A DNA stretch of 8,473 nucleotides from an uncultured Streptococcus sp. (GCF_959025735.1 NZ_CAUFJQ010000085.1:1-8473); one strand, 5' to 3'; positions 1 to 7,251 are shown, counted from the first letter of the stretch. Notes: generated from the sequence alone by a model not told the origin. A program made the numbers and translations.

Positions 1-13
1 ATCCAACTATTTT

Positions 14-22
14 TGGTAAAAT
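14..22 (+). promoter_or_regulatory. Extended -10 promoter element of amyA
   Basis: The sequence TGGTAAAAT matches the extended -10 pattern TGnTATAAT with one change. A start about 7 bases downstream (near position 29) gives a leader of about 24 bases to the ATG at 53. That leader includes the purine-rich AGAAG at 40-44 as a modest ribosome binding site. Any -35 box would fall at or beyond the window edge. No cre site is visible in the available upstream bases. Confidence 0.5.
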
Positions 23-52
23 AGGGACATTCACATGAAAGAAGAAATAACA

Positions 53-1516
53 ATGGAAAATCAAACCTTAATGCAATATTTTGAGTGGTATTTGCCCGCT
101 GATGGGAACCACTGGACGCGTCTTGCTGAAGATGCGCAACACTTAGCAGACTTGGGTATTCGTAAAGTCTGGATGCCACCTGCCTTTAAAGCTACATCTA
201 ACAATGACGTTGGGTACGGAGTCTATGACCTCTTTGATTTGGGCGAGTTCGATCAAAAAGGAACGGTTCGTACCAAATACGGTTTCAAAGACGATTATCT
301 TCAAGCCATTCAAGCCCTCAAAGATGCAGGGATTCAACCAATGGCCGATGTCGTTCTTAACCACAAAGCTGCTGCAGATGGTTTAGAAGAATTCGAGGTC
401 GTTGAGGTCGATCCGATGGATCGAAACAAGATCCTTACCGAACCTTTCACCATTCAAGGATGGACCAAATTCACCTTTGATGGCCGAAATGGCGCCTATA
501 ATGACTTCCACTGGCATTGGTACCATTTCACCGGTACGGACTACGATGCTTCACGTAATAAAAGTGGGATCTACCAGATCCAAGGGGACAACAAAGGTTG
601 GGCCCATGGAGATCTGGTTGACAAGGAAAACGGAAACTACGATTACCTCATGTACGCCGATATCGATTTCAAACATCCCGAGGTTGTAGAAAATCTCGAC
701 CAATGGGCTGAATGGTTTATCGAAACAACAGGGGTTGAGGGATTCCGTCTGGATGCAGTCAAACACATTGACTCCTTCTTTATGAAGAATTTCATCCACA
801 ATATCACCAAAAAATATGGTGAAGATTTCTACGTCTTTGGTGAATTTTGGAACGGGGACACAGAAACCAACGATGAGTACTTGGAAAGCATTGACTACTT
901 ATACGACTTGATCGATGTGGCCCTCCACCAAAATCTCTTCCGAGCTAGTCAAGAAGGTGAAAATTTCGACCTTCGAACTATTTTTGACGGAACACTAGCG
1001 CTCAATCATCCTGAACAGGCCGTAACCTTTGTGGACAACCATGATACCCAACGAGGGCAAGCCTTGGAATCTACCATTGAAGAATGGTTTAAGCCTGCAG
1101 CCTATGCCTTGATCTTACTTCGTGAAGCTGGTTTGCCTTGTGTCTTCTATGGAGACTACTACGGTATCGAGGGCCAATTTGCGCAAGAAAGTTTCCAAGG
1201 GGTCCTCGATCGACTCTTATGGGTTCGTAAAGATCTGGCCTATGGGGAAGAAACGGACTACTTCGATGATCCTAATTGCATCGGTTGGACACGTTCAGGT
1301 ACAGAAGAATCAGCACCAATCGCCTGCTTGGTTTCGAATAACCAAGCTGCTACAAAAGTCATGGAGATCGGCTCATCCTACGCAGGCCTCACCTACTATG
1401 ATGTCCTAGAAAATTGTAGCGAAACCGTCCAAGTCCAAGAAGACGGTACTGCCGAATTCCCAGTGGCAGAGCGCTCCGTCAGTGTCTGGGTAGCCCAAGA
1501 TACAGAAGGCCAATAA
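53..1516 (+). CDS. amyA: Intracellular alpha-amylase, GH13 family
   Basis: This 487-residue enzyme is predicted to hydrolyse internal alpha-1,4 bonds of maltodextrins, glycogen or starch fragments in the cytoplasm. There is no signal peptide: the protein opens MENQTLMQYFEWYLP, straight into the (beta/alpha)8 barrel. The four GH13 regions are visible: region I DVVLNH (D99-H104), region II GFRLDAVKH with nucleophile D234, region III FGEFW with acid/base E264, and region IV FVDNHD with transition-state stabiliser D331. Length and sequence match the cytoplasmic bacterial amylases (E. coli AmyA / streptococcal AmyA type). A C-terminal beta domain follows, from about residue 395. I chose the ATG at 53 over the in-frame ATG at 35 for three reasons: the family starts here, AGAAG lies 8 bases upstream, and position 35 would sit almost at the predicted transcription start with no ribosome binding site. 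The gene stands alone and converges on trxA. In S. mutans, from memory, amyA lies next to ccpA; the upstream neighbour here is outside the window. Confidence 0.96.
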   Translation: MENQTLMQYFEWYLPADGNHWTRLAEDAQHLADLGIRKVWMPPAFKATSNNDVGYGVYDLFDLGEFDQKGTVRTKYGFKDDYLQAIQALKDAGIQPMADVVLNHKAAADGLEEFEVVEVDPMDRNKILTEPFTIQGWTKFTFDGRNGAYNDFHWHWYHFTGTDYDASRNKSGIYQIQGDNKGWAHGDLVDKENGNYDYLMYADIDFKHPEVVENLDQWAEWFIETTGVEGFRLDAVKHIDSFFMKNFIHNITKKYGEDFYVFGEFWNGDTETNDEYLESIDYLYDLIDVALHQNLFRASQEGENFDLRTIFDGTLALNHPEQAVTFVDNHDTQRGQALESTIEEWFKPAAYALILLREAGLPCVFYGDYYGIEGQFAQESFQGVLDRLLWVRKDLAYGEETDYFDDPNCIGWTRSGTEESAPIACLVSNNQAATKVMEIGSSYAGLTYYDVLENCSETVQVQEDGTAEFPVAERSVSVWVAQDTEGQ

Positions 1517-1531
1517 CCTTTATATGTAATG

Positions 1532-1568
1532 TTCTCCTAGGATCGACATCTTCCTAGGAGAATTTTTT
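1532..1568 (+). terminator. Intrinsic terminator of amyA
   Basis: A perfect 11-bp stem (TTCTCCTAGGA at 1532-1542 pairing with TCCTAGGAGAA at 1552-1562) encloses a 9-base loop. Six T residues follow at 1563-1568. It begins 15 bases after the amyA stop codon. The reverse orientation has no T run, so it should act mainly on the + strand. Confidence 0.93.
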
Positions 1569-1612
1569 CCTGTAAAAATTTTATAGGAAATACAGCTTCA
1601 TTTTAGCACTAT

Positions 1613-1627
1613 AAGAAAGCGCTGTCA
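1613..1627. promoter_or_regulatory. Orphan cre-like (CcpA-binding) box
   Basis: AAGAAAGCGCTGTCA matches the catabolite-responsive element consensus WTGNAANCGNWNNCW at all defined positions but one (A for T at the second base). It also keeps the palindromic AAGCGCT core. It lies between two terminators in a convergent intergenic region, so no recognisable gene starts next to it. A weak TATAAG at 1610-1615 overlaps it, but no acceptable -35 box lies at the right distance. It could be a remnant of a lost promoter, the control site of an unrecognised short transcript running to the hairpin at 1667-1701, or chance. Confidence 0.45.
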
Positions 1628-1666
1628 ATGGGTGTCGCGTCTATTTAAAAGAAATAAAGAGCATAA

Positions 1667-1701
1667 GAAAACTCGTTTTCCATATTGGAAAACGAGTTTT
1701 C
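1667..1701 (-). terminator. Terminator hairpin of trxA, possibly bidirectional
   Basis: A perfect 16-bp inverted repeat (1667-1682 with 1686-1701) with a 3-base loop starts 3 bases beyond the trxA stop codon. On the - strand the 3' arm ends GAGTTTTC and is followed by TTATG, so the U run is short and partly inside the stem. On the + strand ATTTT follows. The 188-base gap between amyA and trxA holds only this hairpin, the amyA terminator and the cre-like box; I see no gene in it. Confidence 0.85.
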
Positions 1702-1704
1702 ATT

Positions 1705-2019
1705 TTAGCTCAATTCTGCAATGATTTCTTTCAATTGCGCTTTCGTATGAACTCCAGCCACTTGTTTGACAACTTGTCCATCTTTTTTAAAGAGAAGAGT
1801 TGGGATCGACATGATACCGAATTGACGTGCTGTATTTGGATTTTCATCGACATCCATCTTACAGATTTTCAAATCATCTTCATGTACTTCTTCTGCCAAC
1901 TGATCCAAGATTGGAGCTTGCATGCGGCATGGACCGCACCAAGTTGCCCAAAAGTCAATCAAGACAAGGCCTTGGCTGGTTTCTTGTTCAAAAGTTGCAT
2001 CTGTGATTACGTGTGCCAT
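1705..2019 (-). CDS. trxA: Thioredoxin
   Basis: This is a 104-residue cytoplasmic dithiol-disulfide oxidoreductase, which reduces protein disulfides and is recharged by thioredoxin reductase. The single thioredoxin fold carries the redox motif WCGPC (W27-C31), the buried acid D22 in DFWATWC, the cis-proline P73 in SIPT, and the C-terminal glycine of the VAGVHTK stretch. Length is typical for bacterial TrxA. There is one extra cysteine, C53 (KICKMD), outside the active site. The ATG is preceded by a near-perfect AAGGAGG (2030-2024). The gene lies 97 bases downstream of the surface peptidase on the same strand. The gap shows no convincing terminator but does hold a candidate promoter, so read-through plus independent transcription are both possible. 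A 17-base palindrome sits just before the ribosome binding site. Confidence 0.97.
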   Translation of the reverse strand: MAHVITDATFEQETSQGLVLIDFWATWCGPCRMQAPILDQLAEEVHEDDLKICKMDVDENPNTARQFGIMSIPTLLFKKDGQVVKQVAGVHTKAQLKEIIAELS

Positions 2020-2032
2020 ATTTCCTCCTTTT

Positions 2033-2049
2033 TCAGTAGTGACTACTGA
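2033..2049. repeat. Perfect palindrome in the trxA leader
   Basis: Eight-base arms TCAGTAGT and ACTACTGA flank one central base. On the trxA strand the palindrome ends directly before the A-run of the AAAAAAGGAGG ribosome binding site. It could be a DNA operator for a dimeric repressor, or in RNA a 7-bp hairpin with a 3-base loop at the 5' end of the transcript. I cannot match it to a named streptococcal operator with confidence (it is not a cop box, cre or LiaR site). Confidence 0.6.
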
Positions 2050-2067
2050 TTCTGCATTTCTACTTTT

Positions 2068-2073
2068 ATTTTA
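2068..2073 (-). promoter_or_regulatory. Possible -10 box of trxA
   Basis: On the - strand TAAAAT lies about 50 bases upstream of the trxA ATG. The sequence 17 bases further upstream, TTCTAA, is only a weak -35 match. If used, transcription would start shortly before the 17-base palindrome and place it in the 5' leader. Confidence 0.4.
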
Positions 2074-2116
2074 CACTAAAAGATGTCATTTTAGAAATAT
2101 TTGCTACGGGGACTCC

Positions 2117-5100
2117 TTAGGCATCTTCTCTCTTTTTGCGCCAAAAGATGAGACTAGAAGCTGTAAGGCTGATCACCCCTAAGAGACCCAGAGCATGGTC
2201 TTTGCTCCCTGTTTGAGGGAGCGTATAGTCCGCATGCCCTCCTTCTACTGCAGGAGTTGGAGCTTGAGGATCTTCTGCCAATCCTGGTGAAACAAATTGA
2301 GGGCCATAGGATACAGCTAGGGCAAGGTAAGGTTGCTCTTGGGCAGCTGATGCGGTCTTCATCTCAACGACCTTCTCAGGAAAATCTTGGCTTGGTTGGA
2401 CAAGATGTTCTGGGCTTGGAAGCGTATATTCTTCCTTGTAGTGCACTTCTGGTGCTACTAGAGCAGCTCCTTCAACTTCTAGCAGGTTTGCATAGTCTGT
2501 ATCGCTTGCACTTGGTAGATAGCTTGCCTTTTGGGTGCGAGTCTTTTCGACAATTGGAATCGCAGCCTGGATAGAATCTGTCTTAAAGGTCACTTCGTAT
2601 GGATGCTCCACCGTTAAATCAGACGGGTCATAGGTGTTAAAAACTAGGGCTAACTTGTGACCTTTCTTAACTGTATAGAGATTTGGTTGGAGATAGACCG
2701 TATAATCATGGTATTCCCCAACTTTTGGCTCGATGCTTGCGCGAGAGCTTGCTGAATCGTAGCCGGACTCAGGGTTAGCCAGGTTGATCCAGCCTTTTGC
2801 GATGACCTTGTACTTGGTCTTGATGGTTTCGTATTCGGCTACAGATAGGTTGCTTAAATTGCTTCCCATCCAGAAAGCGTCGGCTGTTTTATCTTGCTTG
2901 ACGCTACCATTTCCTACCACGTCAAAGTCCTCATCTGCCACATCTACCAAGAGGGCGTTGAGTTGGAAATTCTTTCCTTGACCTTTGGCAAGAGCTGCCT
3001 TGAAATGAACGGGAATGTAGCCCTTGATCGTAGTGTCCTCAGTGACATCAGAAACAAAGGTCAGATTAGCCTTAGAAGAGGCTTTGCTGACTTTTTCATT
3101 ACGGTTAGCGATCTCAACACCCGCAGCCGCATAGTCACTAGAAATGGTTTCTTCTAGCCGTTTCGACTGAGCATTCAAGAAGAGACGTTGACTGCTCTTC
3201 CAGTTATCATAGCTGGTCCACTTACTTGGATTATAGTTGTTTTGAGCTAGAACTGCTGGCAAGCTTTCGACGTGATTGTCCACGCCATAGAGGTAATGGG
3301 TCAGCCAGGTATTGAGCAGGTCATAAAAGTCCTGACCATTGGCGGTGATGCCGTATCCCCGTGACATAGCCGCTGGATAGACGTGATCTCCTTGGTGGAG
3401 ATAGAGCTTGACATCTTGTCCTGCTTTCTTGAGGGCATCGTACATGAGTTCAAAGTGTTTGGTCTTGACATTGTCATCATTCAAGCCATGGACGATCAGG
3501 GCGCTGGTCTTGAGATTTTCTGGATGAAGGGTATAATCCCGCTCCTTCCAGACATCACTGTAGTTGCGATCATGGGCGTACTGGTCCTTGTTCAGTTGGT
3601 TGATGTAGTTGGAATAGTTTTGCCAAATCCCTGCCCAGTCATCTTGGTCCAGCATTCGCGTGCTAACGTAAAGGGAGAGCCATGAAAGGTCACTATAAGG
3701 TGCATTACCAAACTGGGTACCTTGGCTATTGAAATAATCATACCATGAGGCGATTCCTGCTGCCGGAACGATGGTCTTTAGGCCTTCTACGCCTGTCGCT
3801 GCCACACCAAAGGTCGTGGTTCCAGCCCAGGAGAGACCTGTCATAGCGACATTGCCACTTGCCCAGTCTGCCTTGATTTCAACATTGCTAGTCTTATCGG
3901 TGTAAGCCTTGCGTTTTCCATTGACCCATTCGATGATATTCTTAAAGGCATTGATTTCGAGATCAGAGCCCGTCGTGTTAAATCCTTCTGATCCCTTGGT
4001 ACCAAGTCCAGCGCTGGAGATAAAGGCATAGCCTCTGACCAAGAAATAGTCGTACCAGTTCAGATCTTCGTAGTCATAGATATACTCGTAGGGACTGTAG
4101 TAATACCAATCCGATGCCTTGGCTTTTTTGGCTGCTTCTACTGTTGTTTCACTGCTTACTGGCTGTCTCTTTCCAGGTTGGCTGTGCAGTTTCTTCATGT
4201 CATAGCTACCGTCCGTTGGAAGCCCCAAACTTTCAAGGGTCACATAGTTTTCATCGAGCGTCCCCGCTACGTAAGGGCGCGCTTCCAGAATAGTGGCTGC
4301 CTTAAAATCACCTTGTGCTACTGCTTTTGGTAATTGAACAATGGCTTTGACTAAGTCAGGCTTGCCATCTGCATCGGTGTCATAGTCCGTTTCGACATAG
4401 ACTGGGAAGCGCACAATTTGGCTGTCTTCATATTTATAGTCTTGGTCTTCTTTTTCTCCCGTCGTATAAGGGAAAATAGGCTGGGCACGACCATTTAAAA
4501 AGAGCGGGCTTTTCTTTTCAGACCTGTAGGCATCGTAGAGTTTCTTAGCTGTTTCGTACATCTTGGCCAATTCTGGCTGACTAACCTTACGAGTCAGATC
4601 ATCAGATTTTTCAATCAAGCCTAAACTCTTGGCAAAGCGTTCGCGATCTGCTTGGCTTTGGCCCAATTGGCTAGGATCTGTTGCTGCCCATTGAAGTAAG
4701 CCATTAACAGCATCTTGGACCGTCAACTCTTTAGAGGCCTGATCCGCTGCAAGGGTGCTACCTGTAACCTTTGCCAAATCATTACTTGTTGCCGGAGCTT
4801 CTGAAGGAGGAGCAGATTGAGGTGCAACTTCCCTGTTGGTTGCTGCTGGACTTGCTACTGGAGCAGTAGGCTCACTTTGTCTTGTGTGTTCTTCTGTAGC
4901 AGGGGCTGCTTGATTGGCACCTGCCGTCCGATCCAGCGATGCATTATTCGAGCTTGCAGCTTCTTCACTAGTGACAGTACTTGTGTCACTTGCTGTCGGT
5001 CTTGCTTCAGTAGATGGATCATAGACCACTTCTGTCGATGGGGCTAACTCTTCTGTTTGCTCGTCTGCTGCTGCTACTTGATGCAAGACCATCGGCGCGA

Positions 5101-5146
5101 TTAGTAAGCTCGATGCGACAATGGAAACCATTGTTTTCTTTTTCAT
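2117..5146 (-). CDS. Secreted, LPxTG-anchored Xaa-Pro dipeptidyl-peptidase (S15)
   Basis: This 1009-residue serine peptidase is predicted to release X-Pro dipeptides from the N-termini of proline-rich peptides at the cell surface. Residues 1-27 form a Sec signal peptide (MKKK, hydrophobic core, AAA before DE). Residues of about 28-135 form a Ser/Thr/Ala/Pro/Glu-rich spacer. The alpha/beta-hydrolase domain follows, with nucleophile S439 in GLSWAG, acid D557 in HGLNDDNV and H588 in QGDHVYP. TIVPAAGIASWYDYF is a family hallmark. A C-terminal beta-sandwich is followed by the sortase signal LPQTG (976-980), a hydrophobic stretch and KKRED. The usual cytosolic PepX is about 760 residues and lacks the export and anchor parts, so this is the separate surface enzyme known from S. 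gordonii and S. suis. D256-D264 reads DTDADGKPD, like a calcium-binding loop. I chose the ATG at 5146 because AGGAG precedes it; the in-frame GTG at 5176 lies at the predicted transcription start. Confidence 0.93.
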   Translation of the reverse strand: MKKKTMVSIVASSLLIAPMVLHQVAAADEQTEELAPSTEVVYDPSTEARPTASDTSTVTSEEAASSNNASLDRTAGANQAAPATEEHTRQSEPTAPVASPAATNREVAPQSAPPSEAPATSNDLAKVTGSTLAADQASKELTVQDAVNGLLQWAATDPSQLGQSQADRERFAKSLGLIEKSDDLTRKVSQPELAKMYETAKKLYDAYRSEKKSPLFLNGRAQPIFPYTTGEKEDQDYKYEDSQIVRFPVYVETDYDTDADGKPDLVKAIVQLPKAVAQGDFKAATILEARPYVAGTLDENYVTLESLGLPTDGSYDMKKLHSQPGKRQPVSSETTVEAAKKAKASDWYYYSPYEYIYDYEDLNWYDYFLVRGYAFISSAGLGTKGSEGFNTTGSDLEINAFKNIIEWVNGKRKAYTDKTSNVEIKADWASGNVAMTGLSWAGTTTFGVAATGVEGLKTIVPAAGIASWYDYFNSQGTQFGNAPYSDLSWLSLYVSTRMLDQDDWAGIWQNYSNYINQLNKDQYAHDRNYSDVWKERDYTLHPENLKTSALIVHGLNDDNVKTKHFELMYDALKKAGQDVKLYLHQGDHVYPAAMSRGYGITANGQDFYDLLNTWLTHYLYGVDNHVESLPAVLAQNNYNPSKWTSYDNWKSSQRLFLNAQSKRLEETISSDYAAAGVEIANRNEKVSKASSKANLTFVSDVTEDTTIKGYIPVHFKAALAKGQGKNFQLNALLVDVADEDFDVVGNGSVKQDKTADAFWMGSNLSNLSVAEYETIKTKYKVIAKGWINLANPESGYDSASSRASIEPKVGEYHDYTVYLQPNLYTVKKGHKLALVFNTYDPSDLTVEHPYEVTFKTDSIQAAIPIVEKTRTQKASYLPSASDTDYANLLEVEGAALVAPEVHYKEEYTLPSPEHLVQPSQDFPEKVVEMKTASAAQEQPYLALAVSYGPQFVSPGLAEDPQAPTPAVEGGHADYTLPQTGSKDHALGLLGVISLTASSLIFWRKKREDA

Positions 5147-5180
5147 GTCAATCTCCTCACTTTTTGTAATCAACACTCCT

Positions 5181-5209
5181 ATTATACTATGTAAGCGTTT
5201 TTAGATCAA
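5181..5209 (-). promoter_or_regulatory. Sigma-A promoter of the surface X-Pro peptidase
   Basis: On the - strand, -35 TTGATC (5209-5204) and a consensus -10 TATAAT (5186-5181) are separated by exactly 17 bases. The predicted start is near 5174, giving a leader of about 28 bases to the ATG at 5146. The spacer contains a cre-like site. Confidence 0.85.
5189..5203. promoter_or_regulatory. cre (CcpA-binding) site inside the peptidase promoter
   Basis: ATGTAAGCGTTTTTA, read on the + strand, agrees with WTGNAANCGNWNNCW at every defined position but one (T for C near the end). It lies wholly within the -35/-10 spacer, where bound CcpA would block RNA polymerase. This predicts repression of the surface peptidase by preferred sugars. 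The motif match is seen directly; binding is inferred. Confidence 0.7.
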
Positions 5210-5231
5210 ATAGATATTCAAATAATCCTAC

Positions 5232-5257
5232 AAAAAACCGAGGCATCAGCCTCGGTT
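5232..5257 (-). terminator. Intrinsic terminator of the peptide-binding lipoprotein gene
   Basis: On the - strand a GC-rich 9-bp stem AACCGAGGC / GCCTCGGTT (5257-5249 with 5244-5236) closes a 4-base loop. Its base merges into a run of six T residues (5237-5232). It begins 8 bases after the stop codon and separates this gene from the downstream peptidase promoter. Confidence 0.92.
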
Positions 5258-5265
5258 ATCGATTC

Positions 5266-7251
5266 TTATTTGACGTGTTTCTTAAGATCTTCTTGTGCTT
5301 TTTTGTTTGACTCTGCTTGTTCTTTTTGCCATTTTTCAAGGGCTTTGTTGTAGTCAGCAGTTGTCACAGCTTTATCTTGGAGTTTCATTCCTTTGTAGAT
5401 CACGTGGTCTTTTCCTTTACCACCAGTCCATGCAAATGGAGCTGAGAATGGTTCGATACGTGTCAAGAATGGACGTCCAGTTGATGAAGAAGTTGGCATA
5501 ACAAGGGCACTATCTGTCAACCAAGCTTGCGCTGCCGCATATTTTTCATAGCGTTTGTTGACGTCTTGTGTTTCTGCACCAGCATCTTTGATCATCTTTT
5601 CAAAGTCGTACAGACCAACTTTTTTAGCTGCCTCATTGTTTTCACTTGGGTCAAATCCAAGGAAAGTCTTAGTATTTTCACCAGATGAAGCTTTCAAGAT
5701 ATCCATGTAAGTTGATGGGTCTTGGTAGTCAGGGCTCCATCCAACATTATCAGAGAGATCCCAGTCTTCGCCAGCCGCATTTGGCGCAAAGAGGGTCACA
5801 TTTTGAAGGTCTTCTTTCGAAAGCATTTGGATATCGATGACGATATTTTCTTTACCAAGTGCTTCTTCAACAGATTGTTTGAAGGATTGTACCCGTTGAA
5901 CTCTTGATGGTGTGGTTTGGTCCACAGGCATATCGATGTGAATTGGGAATTTCACACCTTCTGCTTCCAAGGCAGTCTTCGCTTTTGCAAACTCTTCCTT
6001 CGCTTTCTTAGCATCGAAGAGACCATTTTGACCATCGTCTAGTTTAGTAGATTTCCACTCATCTCCGTAGGTATCCAATTGAGTTTTCACCATTTCACCA
6101 AAGGTCTTGCCATTAGCTTGGACAAATGTTGGTGGAATGTAGAGGTTACGGATGATCTTGCTTGCTCCGTCTTTTCCGTTCAATTGAGCAGCATACGCTT
6201 CACGGTTGAAGGCAAAGCTGATCGCTTGACGGAAGTCCTTGTTCAAGAGAGCTTTCTTAGTAGATTGTTTTTCTTCATCGGTCTTCTTAGCTGTGTGTTT
6301 GTAAGATTGACGGTCGATGTTGGTACCAATAACATAAGAAGCAGCATCTTGAGGAGTGTAGGTGATTTCGTCTTTGAATTCTTTGGCTTGCTCTGAGTAA
6401 CCAGATCCAGTTGGGAAGAGTTTGGCCAAGCTAAGAGCATTTTCACCGAATGATTTAGCCAATTTACTTTGGTCTTGTCCATCGTAGAATTCCAATTTCA
6501 CATCTGAGATGTAGACCTTGTCTTTATCCCAGTAGTTTTCATTCTTGGTCATTTCGATAGAAGATTTTGAAGTAAAGCTCTTCAAGATGTAAGGACCATT
6601 GTAAAGAAGGGAGCTAGTATCACTTGCTTGAGCGAATTTATCCCCTTTTGATTTCACGAATTTTTCGTTGACAGGGAAAGTGATCCCAAGAGTCAATTTA
6701 GAGTTCCAGTAAGATTCTGGTTGGTTCAAAGTGATTTGAAGGGTATGATCATCAACTGCTTTTACTCCTACAGCTGAGAAATCTTTATTTTTACCACTGA
6801 CGTAGTCATTCAAGCCTTTGATAGAATCTTGGATGATGTAGAGCATTTCTGATTTGTTATCAGCCGCATATTTAATCCCTGTGACGAAATCTTTAGCTGT
6901 TACATCCGCATACTCTTCGCCTTCTGAATCATACCATTTAGCATCGTCACGAAGTTTATAAGTATAAGTCAAGCCATCTTGCGAAACTGTCCAATCTTTT
7001 GCAAGAGATGGAATCAAGTTCCCGTATTTATCATTTTCAAACAAACCATCAATCAAGTTTCCAGTGATATCGTGGGTTGCTGCTTTACCAGATGTGATAT
7101 AGTTTAGGTTTTCTGGCTCAGTCTCATAAACATATGAGAATTTTTGACCGTTGCTTGAGCTAGATGATTTAGAACCACCCGAACAAGCTGCTAGGATACC
7201 TGCTGAAAGGAGGGCAACTCCCGCAAGTGCAATGACATTTCTTTTTTTCAT
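5266..7251 (-). CDS. Oligopeptide ABC transporter substrate-binding lipoprotein (AliA/AliB/OppA type)
   Basis: This 661-residue lipoprotein belongs to solute-binding protein family 5. It is predicted to capture extracellular oligopeptides at the membrane surface and deliver them to an Ami/Opp/Hpp permease. The signal peptide MKKRNVIALAGV ends in the lipobox ILAAC, with C23 as the lipidated residue, followed by a Gly/Ser-rich linker. Family-typical stretches include YETEPENLNY near the mature N-terminus, LLYNGPY (215-221), NIDRQSYK, KALLNKDFRQA, NVGWSPDYQDPSTY (W505) and AAAQAWLTDSAL. Length and these stretches resemble AliA, AliB and AmiA of S. pneumoniae and HppA/HppG/HppH of S. gordonii; overall it looks closer to the AliA/AliB branch, but I cannot assign the ortholog. 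No permease or ATPase gene is adjacent, so it probably shares a transporter encoded elsewhere. The ATG at 7251 is chosen because AAGGAG lies upstream; the longer in-frame TTG at 7299 lies upstream of the -10 box. Confidence 0.94.
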   Translation of the reverse strand: MKKRNVIALAGVALLSAGILAACSGGSKSSSSSNGQKFSYVYETEPENLNYITSGKAATHDITGNLIDGLFENDKYGNLIPSLAKDWTVSQDGLTYTYKLRDDAKWYDSEGEEYADVTAKDFVTGIKYAADNKSEMLYIIQDSIKGLNDYVSGKNKDFSAVGVKAVDDHTLQITLNQPESYWNSKLTLGITFPVNEKFVKSKGDKFAQASDTSSLLYNGPYILKSFTSKSSIEMTKNENYWDKDKVYISDVKLEFYDGQDQSKLAKSFGENALSLAKLFPTGSGYSEQAKEFKDEITYTPQDAASYVIGTNIDRQSYKHTAKKTDEEKQSTKKALLNKDFRQAISFAFNREAYAAQLNGKDGASKIIRNLYIPPTFVQANGKTFGEMVKTQLDTYGDEWKSTKLDDGQNGLFDAKKAKEEFAKAKTALEAEGVKFPIHIDMPVDQTTPSRVQRVQSFKQSVEEALGKENIVIDIQMLSKEDLQNVTLFAPNAAGEDWDLSDNVGWSPDYQDPSTYMDILKASSGENTKTFLGFDPSENNEAAKKVGLYDFEKMIKDAGAETQDVNKRYEKYAAAQAWLTDSALVMPTSSSTGRPFLTRIEPFSAPFAWTGGKGKDHVIYKGMKLQDKAVTTADYNKALEKWQKEQAESNKKAQEDLKKHVK

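Noticed and set aside
35..52. Longer amyA start at the ATG at 35
   Set aside because: It would lie only a few bases after the predicted transcription start without a ribosome binding site. The extra six residues are not typical of the family, while the ATG at 53 has AGAAG upstream.
1667..1701. The perfect inverted repeat as a mobile-element end or CRISPR-like repeat
   Set aside because: It is single, sits right after a stop codon and has a 3-base loop, all of which fit a transcription terminator.
1735..2049. Open frame on the + strand opposite trxA
   Set aside because: It is an antisense shadow of a well-supported thioredoxin gene, with no ribosome binding site and no recognisable protein features.
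2076..2094. CTAAAA / TTTTAG inverted repeat after the surface peptidase gene as its terminator
   Set aside because: The stem is only six A/T-rich pairs with a 7-base loop and no T run follows on the - strand, so I do not call it a terminator.
2257..4029. Several open frames opposite or overlapping the surface peptidase gene (for example 2257-2574, 2894-3157, 3383-3685, 3841-4029)
   Set aside because: All lie inside a gene with a complete catalytic triad and anchor signal, and none has a ribosome binding site or family features.
5147..5176. GTG start at 5176 extending the surface peptidase by ten residues
   Set aside because: It falls at the predicted transcription start. It would also add acidic residues (SEE, D) ahead of a normal signal peptide that begins MKKK after a good AGGAG site.
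6079..6396. Open frame opposite the peptide-binding lipoprotein gene
   Set aside because: It is an antisense shadow. The composition reflects the complement of a Lys-rich coding sequence.
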